Position numbers and translations under genes: made by a program. From Salinigranum halophilum (lineage in GTDB: Archaea; Halobacteriota; Halobacteria; Halobacteriales; Haloferacaceae): a stretch of DNA of 64,000 nt. Every line of letters begins with the position of its first letter. Within the stretch, counting starts at the first letter, position 1. The notes under the pieces are model-generated. The model was not told the origin of the DNA. It saw nothing but the letters and a program-made list of their open reading frames with translations, and made no database searches. Below are positions 17,976 to 26,617 of this stretch, piece after piece. The DNA lies in contig NZ_SSNL01000006.1 of assembly GCF_007004735.1 (NCBI RefSeq), forward strand, positions 124,001-188,000, in the 5' to 3' direction.

Positions 17976-19001
17976 TTACTCCAGGTAGTAGACGTTGGGG
18001 TCGGTCCCTTCGCCCTCTTTCAGCTGGAACGACCGCGTCGAGTCGGCCATCTCGGCCACCTCGCTGTCGGGGTCGTCCAGGTCGCCCATGTTCCGGGCGT
18101 CGCCGATACACGTCTCCACGCACGCGGGCTCTTCGCCGCGTTCGAGCCGGTGGGTACAGAAACTACATTTGCGGACGTTGCCGACGGGCGATTTGCCCGC
18201 GTCGGCCTCGCGTTTCCCGCGGTCGACGCCGTACTCCGGACTCGTGATCTCACCCGCGCTTTCGACCTCGTCGTCGTAGTCCCCGCCGAAGTCGAAGTAG
18301 CGCGCGCCGTACGGACAGCCGATCATGCAGTATCGACAGCCGATACAGCGGTCGTAGTCGATGTTGACCACGCCGTCGTCCATCTTGTACGTCGCGCTGA
18401 CGGGGCACACCTGCACGCACGGGGGGTTCTCACACTGCATACACGGCCGCGGGAGGTTCGTCCGCGTCACGTTCGGGAACTCCCCGCGTTCTTCTTCCAT
18501 GACGACGTTGTACGAGACGCCCGGCGGCGTGCGGTTCTCCGCCTTGCACGCGACCGTACACGAGTCACAGCCCACGCACTTCTGGAGGTCGATTACCATC
18601 CCCCAGCGCGGCGTGTCACCCTCGCTCGCGGCGTCGTTCTCGTCGAGTTGCTCGGCCACGTCGCACATCGACCCCACCGAACAGCCGAGCGACTCGGCGG
18701 TGTCCGTCGAGATGGTCTGTCCGTCCCGGTCGACCGCCGGGTTCGGCGTCTCCCGATAGGCGTCGCCGAACTCGGCTTCGGCCGCCTCGTCGTAGCGCTC
18801 CCAGTACTCGTCGCTCGTGAGTTCGCCGCGCGAGACGCGCTGTGCGTCCTCGGCCATCGCGACGCCGAGGTCGGTGTCGAAGTCGACCGCCGACAGCACC
18901 TCGTCGGGGTCGTCGGCCTCGTCGTCGACCATCTCGTCGAACTGCTGTGGGTCGACGTCGACCGACGGGACGCCCGGCGTCGCGTCGTCGTCAACGCTCA
19001 T
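17976..19001 (-). CDS. Four-cluster ferredoxin-type Fe-S subunit with long N-terminal extension
   Basis: 341 residues. From residue 142 it is a DmsB/PsrB-type electron carrier with four Cys groups: CVGCDSCTVAC, CMQCENPPCVQVC, CIGCRYCMIGC and CSFCTHRL with CVETC, enough for four [4Fe-4S] clusters. The first ~130 residues are an acidic extension with a helical part (SRGELTSDEYWERYDEAAEA) and a Cys pair (C107, C113). No TAT leader is seen, so it is probably exported with the catalytic subunit. First gene of the operon; AGGAGG at 19008-19013 gives a good Shine-Dalgarno site for ATG 19001. The promoter probably lies near 19055-19075. Confidence 0.9.
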   Translation of the reverse strand: MSVDDDATPGVPSVDVDPQQFDEMVDDEADDPDEVLSAVDFDTDLGVAMAEDAQRVSRGELTSDEYWERYDEAAEAEFGDAYRETPNPAVDRDGQTISTDTAESLGCSVGSMCDVAEQLDENDAASEGDTPRWGMVIDLQKCVGCDSCTVACKAENRTPPGVSYNVVMEEERGEFPNVTRTNLPRPCMQCENPPCVQVCPVSATYKMDDGVVNIDYDRCIGCRYCMIGCPYGARYFDFGGDYDDEVESAGEITSPEYGVDRGKREADAGKSPVGNVRKCSFCTHRLERGEEPACVETCIGDARNMGDLDDPDSEVAEMADSTRSFQLKEGEGTDPNVYYLE

Positions 19002-19097
19002 CTCCGGCCTCCTGTCGTGCCCGGCCGCCCTGCGGCCGTGGCGGGACTCGTGAACTCATACACGTATCAGTACACACTCCCCCTCGGAGAGCGTACT

Positions 19098-19163
19098 ACC
19101 GGTACTGTTTGGCCGGTTCAGCGGGCCGACTACCCGGGGTGTTCCGACACCGATACTGTTTGG
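19098..19163. promoter_or_regulatory. Two 15-bp direct repeats, putative activator sites
   Basis: ACCGGTACTGTTTGG (19098-19112) and ACCGATACTGTTTGG (19149-19163) match at 14 of 15 positions and start 51 bp apart, close to five helical turns. They lie in the divergent region between the Fe-S operon (minus) and the HTH_10 regulator (plus). Binding by that regulator is inferred. Confidence 0.6.
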
Positions 19164-19306
19164 GTGCCCCCAGAACCCGCCTGCAGTGACCGTGGTGACC
19201 GGTGTGACAGGCCGCGGCCGGGCGCGAGCCGGTCTCGGCTGTCACCGCCGGCAGGCGACTGTCGGGACCGACCGATATTTGTACGAGAGTGTGAGAGTGC
19301 CCGATA

Positions 19307-21148
19307 GTGAACGCGATCATCCTCGCCTCGATCGGTCTCAGGGTGGCCGGGATCGGGTACTCGCTGGTGTTGCTCAGACGCAGCGGTGACCGACGGTTCG
19401 GCTTTCTGACGGTGCTTCTGGTGCTGATGGCCGCCCGTCAGGTGCTGACAGCACTCGGGTCGACCGGGACCGGCCTCGAAGAACTCCCCGGTCTCGTCGT
19501 GAGCGGCCTGGCCGTCCTCACGGTCCACTACCTCAGCCGGTACGTCGAGGAGGAGGCGGCGGTCAAACGCGAACTCCGGTCGCTCAACGACGAACTCGCC
19601 GTGTTCGAGAAGGCCGTCGAACACGCCGGACACGCCATCTTCTTCACCGACCCCGACGGCACCATCACGTACGCGAACCCGGCCATCGAGACGGTCACCG
19701 GCTACGCCCCCGAGACGGTCGTCGGACGGAACCCGCGGCTGTGGCAGTCCGGCGAGCAGGACGACGCGTTCTACGACCGGATGTGGGAGACCATCACCGA
19801 CGGCGAGGTGTGGGACGGCGAAATCGTCAACCAGGACGCCTCGGGCGAACTCCGCTGGGTGGACGTGACCATCGCACCGGTGACAGAAGACGGCGACGTG
19901 GAACGGTTCGTCGCGGTCGAGACGGACGTCACGGACCGGAAGGAACGCCAGTTACGCATCGAAGAGCAGAACGAACGACTGAGTCGGCTCAACCGGGTCA
20001 ACGAACTCCTCCGGGACGTGAACCGGCGGCTCGTGACCGCGACGACGCGCGAGGACGTCGAAGAGGCCGTCACCGACCGCTTCGCCGACGATCCGTGGGT
20101 GGTGACGGCCGGGGTCGTCGACCGGACGGCGAGCGGTCGCCTCCGCGTTCGGTACGCGACGGCGGACGGGGACGCCCTCGAGACGCTCGTCGACGACGGT
20201 GAGGACGCCCTGGCGACCATCACGGCGGGGATCGACCACGGCCGGACCGGCACCACACAGTGCGTCACCGTCGTCGACGACGTCGCGGCGGTCGGCGTCG
20301 TCCCGCTCTCGTACCGCGAGACGACCTACGGCGCGCTGGTGCTCGGGGCGCGCGACGCGACCCTCTTCGAGGTGCTCAGACACGACGTGCGCGTCGAACT
20401 CGGCGAGACCGTGGGAAGCGCCATCAACGCCGCCGAACGCCGGCGCGAACTCGTCGACGAACGGGTCACCGAGTTGACCTTCTCGGTCGACGACGACGCC
20501 GACCCGCTGTTCGACCTCGCCGCCGAGACGGCGTGTGACGTCGAACTCACCCGCACGACGACGGCCGGCGCGGACGACCGCGTCTGTTTCGTCTCCGTGT
20601 CGAGCGACGACAGCGAGGCGGTCGTCGCCGCGACGGAGGCGGTCGACGGCCTCTCGGTGCCGACGGTCGTCTCCGCGACCGACGACGAGTGTCTCCTCCG
20701 GGTGTCGATGACCGACCCGCTCGCCGACACGCTGGCCACACACGGCGCGACGGTCGCCGCCCTGACCGTCGACGCCGACGAGGCACGCGGCCGCCTCGTC
20801 GTCGACGTCCCCGGCGGCGACGTTCGGCCGGTCGTCCAGGCGCTCGACGGCCAGTTCGAGACGTGTACGCTCGTCTCACGCCAGGACCGAGAGCGCCCCG
20901 TCGAGACGGCCGACAGCTTCCGGGACGAACTCACCACGGCGCTGACCGACAGGCAACTCGAAGCGCTCCGCACGGCTCATCTGGCGGGCTACTTCGAGTG
21001 GCCTCGCGAGCACAGCGGGCAGGACGTCGCCGACATGATGGACATCTCACAGTCGACGTACATGCAACACCTCCGTGCGGCCGAGCGCAAACTCACGGCG
21101 GCGCTGTTCGCCTCCGACGACGACGGCCGGTCCCTCGCCACGGCCTGA
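19307..21148 (+). CDS. Membrane-tethered PAS-GAF-HTH_10 regulator (bacterio-opsin activator type)
   Basis: 613 residues. Two or three membrane helices lie within residues 1-75, then a coiled linker, a PAS domain at about 95-215 (ITYANPAIETVTGYAPETVVG, GEIVNQDASGELRWVDVTI), a GAF-like domain at 230-390, a Bat-type domain to about 540, and an HTH_10 DNA-binding domain at about 548-605 (LTDRQLEALRTAHLAGYFEW, DVADMMDISQSTYMQHLRA). Start is GTG 19307, with CGATATTTG at 19273-19281 predicting a leaderless transcript. Divergent from the molybdoenzyme operon. Halobacterium DmsR is a Bat-like regulator beside dms genes, so it probably controls this operon in response to redox or oxygen. Confidence 0.88.
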   Translation: MNAIILASIGLRVAGIGYSLVLLRRSGDRRFGFLTVLLVLMAARQVLTALGSTGTGLEELPGLVVSGLAVLTVHYLSRYVEEEAAVKRELRSLNDELAVFEKAVEHAGHAIFFTDPDGTITYANPAIETVTGYAPETVVGRNPRLWQSGEQDDAFYDRMWETITDGEVWDGEIVNQDASGELRWVDVTIAPVTEDGDVERFVAVETDVTDRKERQLRIEEQNERLSRLNRVNELLRDVNRRLVTATTREDVEEAVTDRFADDPWVVTAGVVDRTASGRLRVRYATADGDALETLVDDGEDALATITAGIDHGRTGTTQCVTVVDDVAAVGVVPLSYRETTYGALVLGARDATLFEVLRHDVRVELGETVGSAINAAERRRELVDERVTELTFSVDDDADPLFDLAAETACDVELTRTTTAGADDRVCFVSVSSDDSEAVVAATEAVDGLSVPTVVSATDDECLLRVSMTDPLADTLATHGATVAALTVDADEARGRLVVDVPGGDVRPVVQALDGQFETCTLVSRQDRERPVETADSFRDELTTALTDRQLEALRTAHLAGYFEWPREHSGQDVADMMDISQSTYMQHLRAAERKLTAALFASDDDGRSLATA

Positions 21149-21254
21149 CCGACGAGGGCCCTCCCGGTGGGACCGCGCGGCGTTCGCGTCGCGTCGCATC
21201 CCCGCTCCCCACGCGTGCCCTCCGGCGGTCCGAGTGAGCCGTGGAGAGGGTTCG

Positions 21255-21656
21255 TCACGACTCCTCGTCGACGGGAACCGCGACCTCTAGCTCTACCAGG
21301 GGTGTCTCGCTCGCGAGGCTCTCGACACCGATGGCGGTGTGGCACGGAAATGGCTCGGTCGAAAACACCGCTCGGTACACCGACTGAAACGCCTCGTAGT
21401 GGTCCTGGATATCGACGATGTAGCTGGTGACTTTCACGACGTCGTCGAGTTCCTTCCCCACAGGCTGCAGGAGCGTCTCGAGGTTCTCGAACGCCTGTCG
21501 CGTCTGCGATTCGACGTCGTCGCCGACGTAGTCCCCGTGTTCGTCCGTCCCGACCTGTCCCGACACGTAGAACGTCCCGTTCGCAACGATTGCCGGGCTG
21601 AAGTGGTGTTGAGTCGTGTCGGCTAGCCCCTCCGGGTCGATGACTCTCCGTGTCAT
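21255..21656 (-). CDS. RidA/YjgF-family protein with altered active-site Arg
   Basis: 133 residues, the normal size of Rid proteins, which hydrolyse reactive enamine/imine intermediates. HHFSPAIVANGTFYVSGQVG at the N-terminus and TRQAFENLETLLQPVGKELDD are family blocks. The position normally holding the catalytic Arg (RxxVEV in RidA) reads CHTAIGV, i.e. His, so classic enamine deaminase activity is doubtful and it belongs to a variant subgroup. ATG 21656. It is convergent with the regulator gene and followed, in its own direction of reading, by no operon partner. Confidence 0.85.
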   Translation of the reverse strand: MTRRVIDPEGLADTTQHHFSPAIVANGTFYVSGQVGTDEHGDYVGDDVESQTRQAFENLETLLQPVGKELDDVVKVTSYIVDIQDHYEAFQSVYRAVFSTEPFPCHTAIGVESLASETPLVELEVAVPVDEES

Positions 21657-21764
21657 GGCACGTCGTCGGCGACGAGCTAGATAACAGTTCGGTCGCCGCC
21701 GAGACCAGCGGTCCACGCGAGTGTCGGACGCCCCTGGGGGGCGCGCCGCCCGCCGTCCGACCGG

Positions 21765-22139
21765 CTACCGGAGGCTCCAGACGAGCGACCGGAGGCGGTA
21801 GCCCAGCGACCCGCGCTGATACCCCGTCCACCCGCTCATGCCGCCGAGCAGCGTCATCGCGTCGTACCCCTCGTCGCTGAGAACCTTCGTCGCCCGCCTG
21901 GCCACGACCCCCATCTTGCACACGACGACCACGTCTCGGTCCGTCGGGACGTCTCCCAGTCGGCTGCGTAGCGCCGACTCGTCGCCGCGACGCAGGTCGT
22001 TGTACACGGGGATGTTGTGGCTCCGGTCGATCGCCCCCGACTCGAACGCCGACACGGGGCGGATGTCGAGGAGAAACGGCTCGTCACCGGCCGCCGACCC
22101 CAGGCGGTCGTCCAGTTCCTCCGGACGGATACTACTCAT
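21765..22139 (-). CDS. Single-domain rhodanese-like sulfurtransferase
   Basis: 124 residues covering one rhodanese domain: SIRPEELDDRL, FLLDIRPVSAFESGAIDRSH and the active loop VVVVCKMGVVARRA with the persulfide-forming Cys, then LLGGMSGWTGYQ. It transfers sulfane sulfur; the acceptor is unknown. ATG 22139, with AGCATACAACAC-type A/T-rich sequence about 15-25 bp upstream. The C-terminus ends in a short basic/aromatic tail (YRLRSLVWSLR). Its closeness to the molybdoenzyme operon and the DUF3179 gene is suggestive of sulfur metabolism but not proof. Confidence 0.87.
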   Translation of the reverse strand: MSSIRPEELDDRLGSAAGDEPFLLDIRPVSAFESGAIDRSHNIPVYNDLRRGDESALRSRLGDVPTDRDVVVVCKMGVVARRATKVLSDEGYDAMTLLGGMSGWTGYQRGSLGYRLRSLVWSLR

Positions 22140-22377
22140 TAGTGGAGTGTTGTATGCTCCAGACAAAACAGTGGTGTTTGTCGCCGTCGGCTCCTCCAGA
22201 GCGCGACGACTCGCGGCGATCGGTTGCATAACGGTCGTCGGCTCACCCCTGCGCGGCACCGACCCCTCACCGATACCGCCCCGTCCTCGGTACGGACTCC
22301 TCGACGGCGACAGCCCATGTGCGACCCTCGCACACGCGCTCAACGGTTAATGGCCTCTACGACGTCCGTTCGATGTG

Positions 22378-23496
22378 ATGATGCGAGTCTCGCGCAGACA
22401 GGTTCTCGCCGCGGCGGGTCTCTCGGCGCTCGCCGGTTGTACGACTGGTGCGAGCAGTGGAGCCACCCCGACAGCGAGCGCCCGGCCCACCGACGACCCG
22501 GGAACCGAGACCGACAGCAGCGTCGAGGCCGCCGTTCCAACCGCCGCCGAACAGCTTCCGCTGCCGATGACTCCCGACGCCCTCCGTGAGAACGCTCGGT
22601 CGGGCGGCCCGCCCAAAGACGGCATCCCGTCCATCGACGACCCCGCGTTCGTCGCTGCGGACGCGGTCGACTTCCTCGCCCCGGGTGACCCGGTGTTCGG
22701 CGTCTCACACGACGGCGTCGCGAAGGCGTACCCACAGAAGATCCTCGTCCACCACGAGATCGTCAACGACACCCTCGGTGACGCGCCGGTGAGTGTCACC
22801 TACTGTCCGCTCACTGGCACGGTCCAGGGCTTCGAACGCGGTGAGACGACGTTCGGCGTCTCGGGCCGACTCATCAACAACAACCTCGTCATGTACGACC
22901 GCGCCACCGAGACGTGGTGGCCGCAGATCCTCGCCACCTCCATCCCCGGCCCCTGGAACGCGACCCCGCCGACCCGGTCGTTACGGGAGTTCCGGCTCGT
23001 CTGGACGACCTGGCAACAGTGGCGCACACAGCACCCCGAGACGGTCGTTCTCTCGACCGACACCGGACACGCCCGAAACTACGAACGCGACCCGTACGGC
23101 GGGTACAACCCGCCCAGTGGCTACTACCAGAGCGACCGACTGCTGTTCTCGGTGACCAACGACGACGACCGATTCCAGCGGAAGACGGTGGTCATGGGGG
23201 CGCGGACGCCGGACGGTGCCGTCGCGTTCCACAAAGGGGGTCTCCGAGAGAAACACCTCGTGCGCGGCGAACTCGGCACCGTCCCCGTCCTCGCGGTGTA
23301 CGACTCCCGGTACGACACCGGCTACGTCTATCTGAACCCCGACGAGCGTGCGTACACAGCCGATGCTGGCACGGTCGTCGCGTCCGACGGGACGCCACAC
23401 GACCCCGACGCCCTCCCGCTGACGCGCGTCCACACGTTCGACGCCATGTGGTTCGCGTGGGCCGCGTACTACCCCGAGACGGGCGTCTATGAGTGA
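22378..23496 (+). CDS. DUF3179 lipoprotein
   Basis: About 372 residues. The N-terminus VSRRQVLAAAGLSALAGC combines twin-arginine and lipobox features, so it is probably TAT-exported and lipid-anchored at C21. A Thr/Pro/Ser-rich spacer (to about residue 60) precedes the DUF3179 domain, recognised by AYPQKILVHHEIVND, VTYCPLTGTVQGFER and SGRLINNNLVMYDR. The function of DUF3179 is unknown. Codons at 22375 (GTG), 22378 and 22381 (ATG) are all possible starts. The next gene, a Cys-containing membrane protein, overlaps its end by 8 nt, so the pair is co-translated. Confidence 0.88.
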   Translation: MMRVSRRQVLAAAGLSALAGCTTGASSGATPTASARPTDDPGTETDSSVEAAVPTAAEQLPLPMTPDALRENARSGGPPKDGIPSIDDPAFVAADAVDFLAPGDPVFGVSHDGVAKAYPQKILVHHEIVNDTLGDAPVSVTYCPLTGTVQGFERGETTFGVSGRLINNNLVMYDRATETWWPQILATSIPGPWNATPPTRSLREFRLVWTTWQQWRTQHPETVVLSTDTGHARNYERDPYGGYNPPSGYYQSDRLLFSVTNDDDRFQRKTVVMGARTPDGAVAFHKGGLREKHLVRGELGTVPVLAVYDSRYDTGYVYLNPDERAYTADAGTVVASDGTPHDPDALPLTRVHTFDAMWFAWAAYYPETGVYE

Positions 23497-24097
23497 CCCG
23501 CTCTCGCTCGGTCGGCTCACCGGAGCCGTCTCACACACCCGAGACGCGACGGCGCTGACCCTCCGTCGGCGTGACGCCCAGGTCGTGCTCGCCGCTGTCA
23601 CCGTCGGCTACTTCGTGGTGTATCTCTGGGCGATTGGGCATCTCGCACCCGGCCTCGGCGGCTACGACGTGACGCTCGTCGCCGACCCGCTGTCGAGACT
23701 CTTCGAACCCGCGCTCGGCCCGCTCTCGTTCACCCCAGTCGCCACGGTCGACATCGGCCCGCTGACGTACCTGTTCTCGCTCAACTCGATCATCGGACTC
23801 GCGATTGCGGTTCTCGTCGGACTGAACCTCGCGGTGACCTATCTAGCCTGGACGCAGCCGACGGCCTGTGGGCTCGGCCAGTCGTCGAGTGGGGTCATCG
23901 CGAGCCTCCCGGCTGTCCTGTCGGGCACCGCGTGCTGTGGCCCCGTCGTCCTGATCGTCCTGGGGATTCAGGCGTCGAGTGTCCTCTTGACCGCGTTCCA
24001 GTTCCTGCTTCCTGTCGCCGTCGTCATGCTCGTCGGCAGCCTCGTCCTCGTCGGGAGACAGGTCGACCCACACCTGCTGTCGTCGACCCGCGACTGA
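23489..24097 (+). CDS. Membrane protein with TACCGP motif, partner of DUF3179
   Basis: 202 residues, about five helices (near 30-52, 93-122, 137-147, 150-168 and 170-190). A Cys pair at the lip of a helix (SGTACCGPVVLIVLG, C149-C150) and C127 could bind metal or form a disulfide; the CCGP arrangement recalls small metal-handling membrane proteins such as MerT-like families, but I do not assign one. ATG 23489 overlaps the DUF3179 gene by 8 nt. No other catalytic motif is seen. Confidence 0.75.
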   Translation: MSDPLSLGRLTGAVSHTRDATALTLRRRDAQVVLAAVTVGYFVVYLWAIGHLAPGLGGYDVTLVADPLSRLFEPALGPLSFTPVATVDIGPLTYLFSLNSIIGLAIAVLVGLNLAVTYLAWTQPTACGLGQSSSGVIASLPAVLSGTACCGPVVLIVLGIQASSVLLTAFQFLLPVAVVMLVGSLVLVGRQVDPHLLSSTRD

Positions 24098-24199
24098 CGT
24101 CGTGAGGGGCTGGCCGACCGCTTCGCCGGTGTGGTGACGTGCGTCCACAACCGACACACCGTTTATGGGTTCGGCTGCGTCGCTGCAACAGAGGCTTCC

Positions 24200-25063
24200 A
24201 TGAGTTCACACTCTTTCTCGGCTCGGAGACGACGGGTGCTCCCGAAGATACGCCCGTGGAGACTTCGCTCCCTACGGACACGGATTCCGTGTCTGTAAAG
24301 CGCGTCGTAGAAACGGGAAGCCTCGGGGCTTGACCCCGAGGCGATTCACGGAGCCGCTGGTCTCGCAGTCGTCGGTGCGTTCCTCGCGCTCTGGGTCGAA
24401 CCGGGGCCCTACCAGGCACCGGCCGCACCGTTCGACCCCGGTGCGCTGGGCCGGATGCTCAGAGACCGCGGCACGATGCTCGCCAACGGCGGCTACTTCG
24501 GCCACATGTGGGAGCTGTACGCGGTCTGGACGTGGATTCCGGCGTTCCTGATCGCCAGTATCTCGGCGAACGGGGGCGGTGCAGGTGCCTCAGAGACAGC
24601 CTCGTTCATCGCGTTCGGGACTATCGCCGTCGGGGGTGTGGGGGCCATCGTTGCTGGGGTCGCCTCCGACCGGGCCGGTCGCACCGTCGTCACGAGCGCC
24701 TCGATGGTGACGAGCGGGGCGGCGTCGCTCCTCGCCGGCTTCGTCTTCGGCTCCTCGTTGTTCGTCCTCGTCCCGTTCGTGTTGGTCTGGGGGTTCGCCG
24801 TCGTGGCCGACTCCGCGCAGTTCTCGGCCGCCGTCTCGGAACTGGCAGAGGAGTCGTACGTCGGGACCGCACTCACGATGCAGACGGCGATCGGATTCCT
24901 CCTCACGACGGTTTCGATCCAGCTCGTTCCCGTGGTCGCCGACGCCGTGGGCTGGCAGTGGGCGTTCGTCCCGCTGGCGCTCGGACCCGTGGTCGGCACC
25001 CTCTCGATGGTGCGACTCCGCGGGCTGCCGGAGGCCGAGAAACTCGCCGGCGGCCGCGGCTAA
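24200..25063 (+). pseudogene. Major facilitator transporter, N-terminal half lost at an IS scar
   Basis: The C-terminal half of an MFS transporter is intact from about 24350: GAGLAVVGAFLALWVEPGP, then a loop and six helices, with the half-duplicated MFS motif GVASDRAGRTVVT, ending at 25063. A plausible original start is ATG 24200 (MSSHSFSARRRR) behind a TATA-like GTTTATGGG (24161-24169). Between them a tnpB remnant and right-end hairpin replace roughly 180 residues, and stops interrupt the frame. Remnant translation from ATG 24455 would yield a six-helix fragment. Original substrate unknown. Confidence 0.8.
24235..24349 (+). mobile_element. Remnant of IS200/IS605 (IS1341-type) tnpB 3' end with right-end hairpin
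   Basis: Frame 24235-24333 encodes APEDTPVETSLPTDTDSV and then VKRVVETGSLGA-stop, the typical C-terminal tail of haloarchaeal TnpB proteins. The stop lies in the loop of a perfect 9-bp hairpin, GCCTCGGGG (24320-24328) and CCCCGAGGC (24334-24342), the usual right-end structure. GATTCAC (24343-24349) looks like the element terminus. Nothing of the rest of tnpB, tnpA or a left end remains. Confidence 0.78.
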
Positions 25064-25197
25064 CCGGAGGACCCCCGAGAAACGGACTGGCCGTTCTGCA
25101 GTTGGTGTGGCGGCTCTGAGATGTCCGTGCCCGCCAGTCGGGGATATATATGTGTCGTGGGTCGTGTGCGGGCTTCGGACACCGCCGCGGTACGGCA

Positions 25198-25671
25198 ATG
25201 CCCGTCGCCCCCGTCGAGAAGCGTATGGCACAGCCACCTGCTGCACCGCCAGAACTCACCTCCGAGGAGATTGCTGCCCGCGTGGGCATGATCAAGAAGA
25301 TGCTGCTGGTCGGCGGCCTGTTCGTCGCCGTCGGCTACCTGCTCGTCGGGAGCGCACTGTTCTTCGAACTGACGCAGTTCCACCCGTTGCTCGATACCTT
25401 CTTCGCGAGCCAGACGCAGCACAGTCTCGCCGGCGGCGGTCCTGACCGCGCTGGAGGTGCCGCGCTCAACGCCCAACTGGCGACTATCCATCAGTGGCCC
25501 TCGACGCTGCTGTGGCTCAAACTCGGCGGCGTCGCGCACATCCTGACGGGCATCTTCATCGCGCTGGCGGCCATCGTCCGCGCGCTGTCGATGATGCCCG
25601 ACCGACTCGGCTCGATGATGACGGTCCACGACTCGGCACCGTCGACCGACGCCACGCCTGCTGACGACTGA
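25198..25671 (+). CDS. Small two-helix membrane protein, unknown
   Basis: 157 residues from ATG 25198 (148 from the alternative ATG 25225, MAQPPAAPPELTSEE). A short acidic N-terminus precedes helix 1 (KKMLLVGGLFVAVGYLLVG) and helix 2 (LKLGGVAHILTGIFIALAAI), with an external or internal loop of about 50 residues between them. No family recognised. A strong TATA-like box GGGATATATATG at 25141-25152 predicts transcription from about 25173. It has its own promoter and so may be independent of the MFS remnant upstream. Confidence 0.65.
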   Translation: MPVAPVEKRMAQPPAAPPELTSEEIAARVGMIKKMLLVGGLFVAVGYLLVGSALFFELTQFHPLLDTFFASQTQHSLAGGGPDRAGGAALNAQLATIHQWPSTLLWLKLGGVAHILTGIFIALAAIVRALSMMPDRLGSMMTVHDSAPSTDATPADD

Positions 25672-25756
25672 GTCAATCGTCGTCAGCCTCGAAGACCGCC
25701 CGTTCGAATCAGTTTGCCACGACGCCTATGTGATAGCCAGCGTGACCAGTGGTAGG

Positions 25757-25789
25757 GACACCCCTCGAACCCCCCTCTCTGGGGGTGTC
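25757..25789. terminator. G/C hairpin downstream of 25198-25671
   Basis: GACACCCC (25757-25764) and GGGGTGTC (25782-25789) form a perfect 8-bp stem about 85 bp after the stop. No U-run follows, so it may be a structured 3' end rather than a classic terminator. The rest of 25672-25989 holds no gene that I can support. Confidence 0.35.
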
Positions 25790-25989
25790 TCTTCCCGTGC
25801 CACTTGCACTGACAGCGGCAGTCCGACCCCACTCGCACGGTCGCGGCCCGAAGACAGGGTCGTCGAAACCTCACCGTCACCACGACCCCGGGACACGCCG
25901 TGCTGTCCTTGGCCGACGACGAAGCCGCCCTCGGTCACGGTGGAACGCGCAGCCGAGGAGATTATGGAACTGTGCTCGCAACGACAGGT

Positions 25990-26253
25990 GTGAACCGCCA
26001 CAACGTCTTCTATGGCTGTTTGGCCATCTACGGTCTGACCTTCGGGATCGGTGCGGCCATCGACCTCCACGCTGGCCGTACGGGGGTGCCGGTTCTCGTG
26101 TCGGGCGTCGCCGGTGTTGGTATGTTCCTCGCCGCTGTGTACGAGGGGTGGACCGGTTCTGCAGCCGAGTTCGCTGTCGGCGACCTGGCGTTTTGGGCCG
26201 TGGTTGTCGGCGTGGTGGCCGTTGTGGGCGGGCACGTACTCGAGGTGGTGTAG
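25990..26253 (+). CDS. Small three-helix membrane protein, unknown
   Basis: 87 residues from GTG 25990 (MNRHNVFYGCLAIYGLTFG). Helices are near 6-24, 32-48 and 60-85, and the protein ends directly after the last helix (GGHVLEVV). The start is supported by an A/T-rich box GAGATTATGG at 25957-25966, 26 bp before the GTG, predicting a leaderless mRNA. Earlier GTG 25972 is possible. Hydrophobic pattern and codon use argue for a real gene, but the family is not recognised. Confidence 0.55.
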   Translation: MNRHNVFYGCLAIYGLTFGIGAAIDLHAGRTGVPVLVSGVAGVGMFLAAVYEGWTGSAAEFAVGDLAFWAVVVGVVAVVGGHVLEVV

Positions 26254-26617
26254 CACTCCCACGGACACCGCCGGTTCCACGAGAACCCACCTCGCCACGA
26301 CCGCCTCGGAGATCCCGGATGGCCGGCTGACCGATTCCCACGAGCCCGCGCTGTGGCCCACCGTCACGACCCGGCGGGAGCGGCCGTGTCGTCCGCCCCG
26401 ACCAGTACTGCGAACAGCGTCCGCTCGGCTTTCCGAAGGTGTTGGTGAAGCGTCGAAGACGCGATGCCGAAGTCATGACGGTACTGGTGGCGGTCGACGT
26501 CGGGGTCTGCTCGCCGCGCTCTCTTTCATCGTGCTCACGCGAGGGCGACTCGGAGACGACGCTGACCGACTCACTGTCGAGTGACACGCGGGTCACGCGG
26601 CGGGCGTTCCGCGCGGG
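26254..26617. other. Intergenic stretch, no supported gene
   Basis: About 360 bp between a small membrane gene and the convergent DUF2182 gene. A plus-strand stretch at 26475 reads MTVLVAVDVGV, like the start of a UspA protein, then loses resemblance; it may be coincidence or a relic. No RNA gene recognised. Confidence 0.4.
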
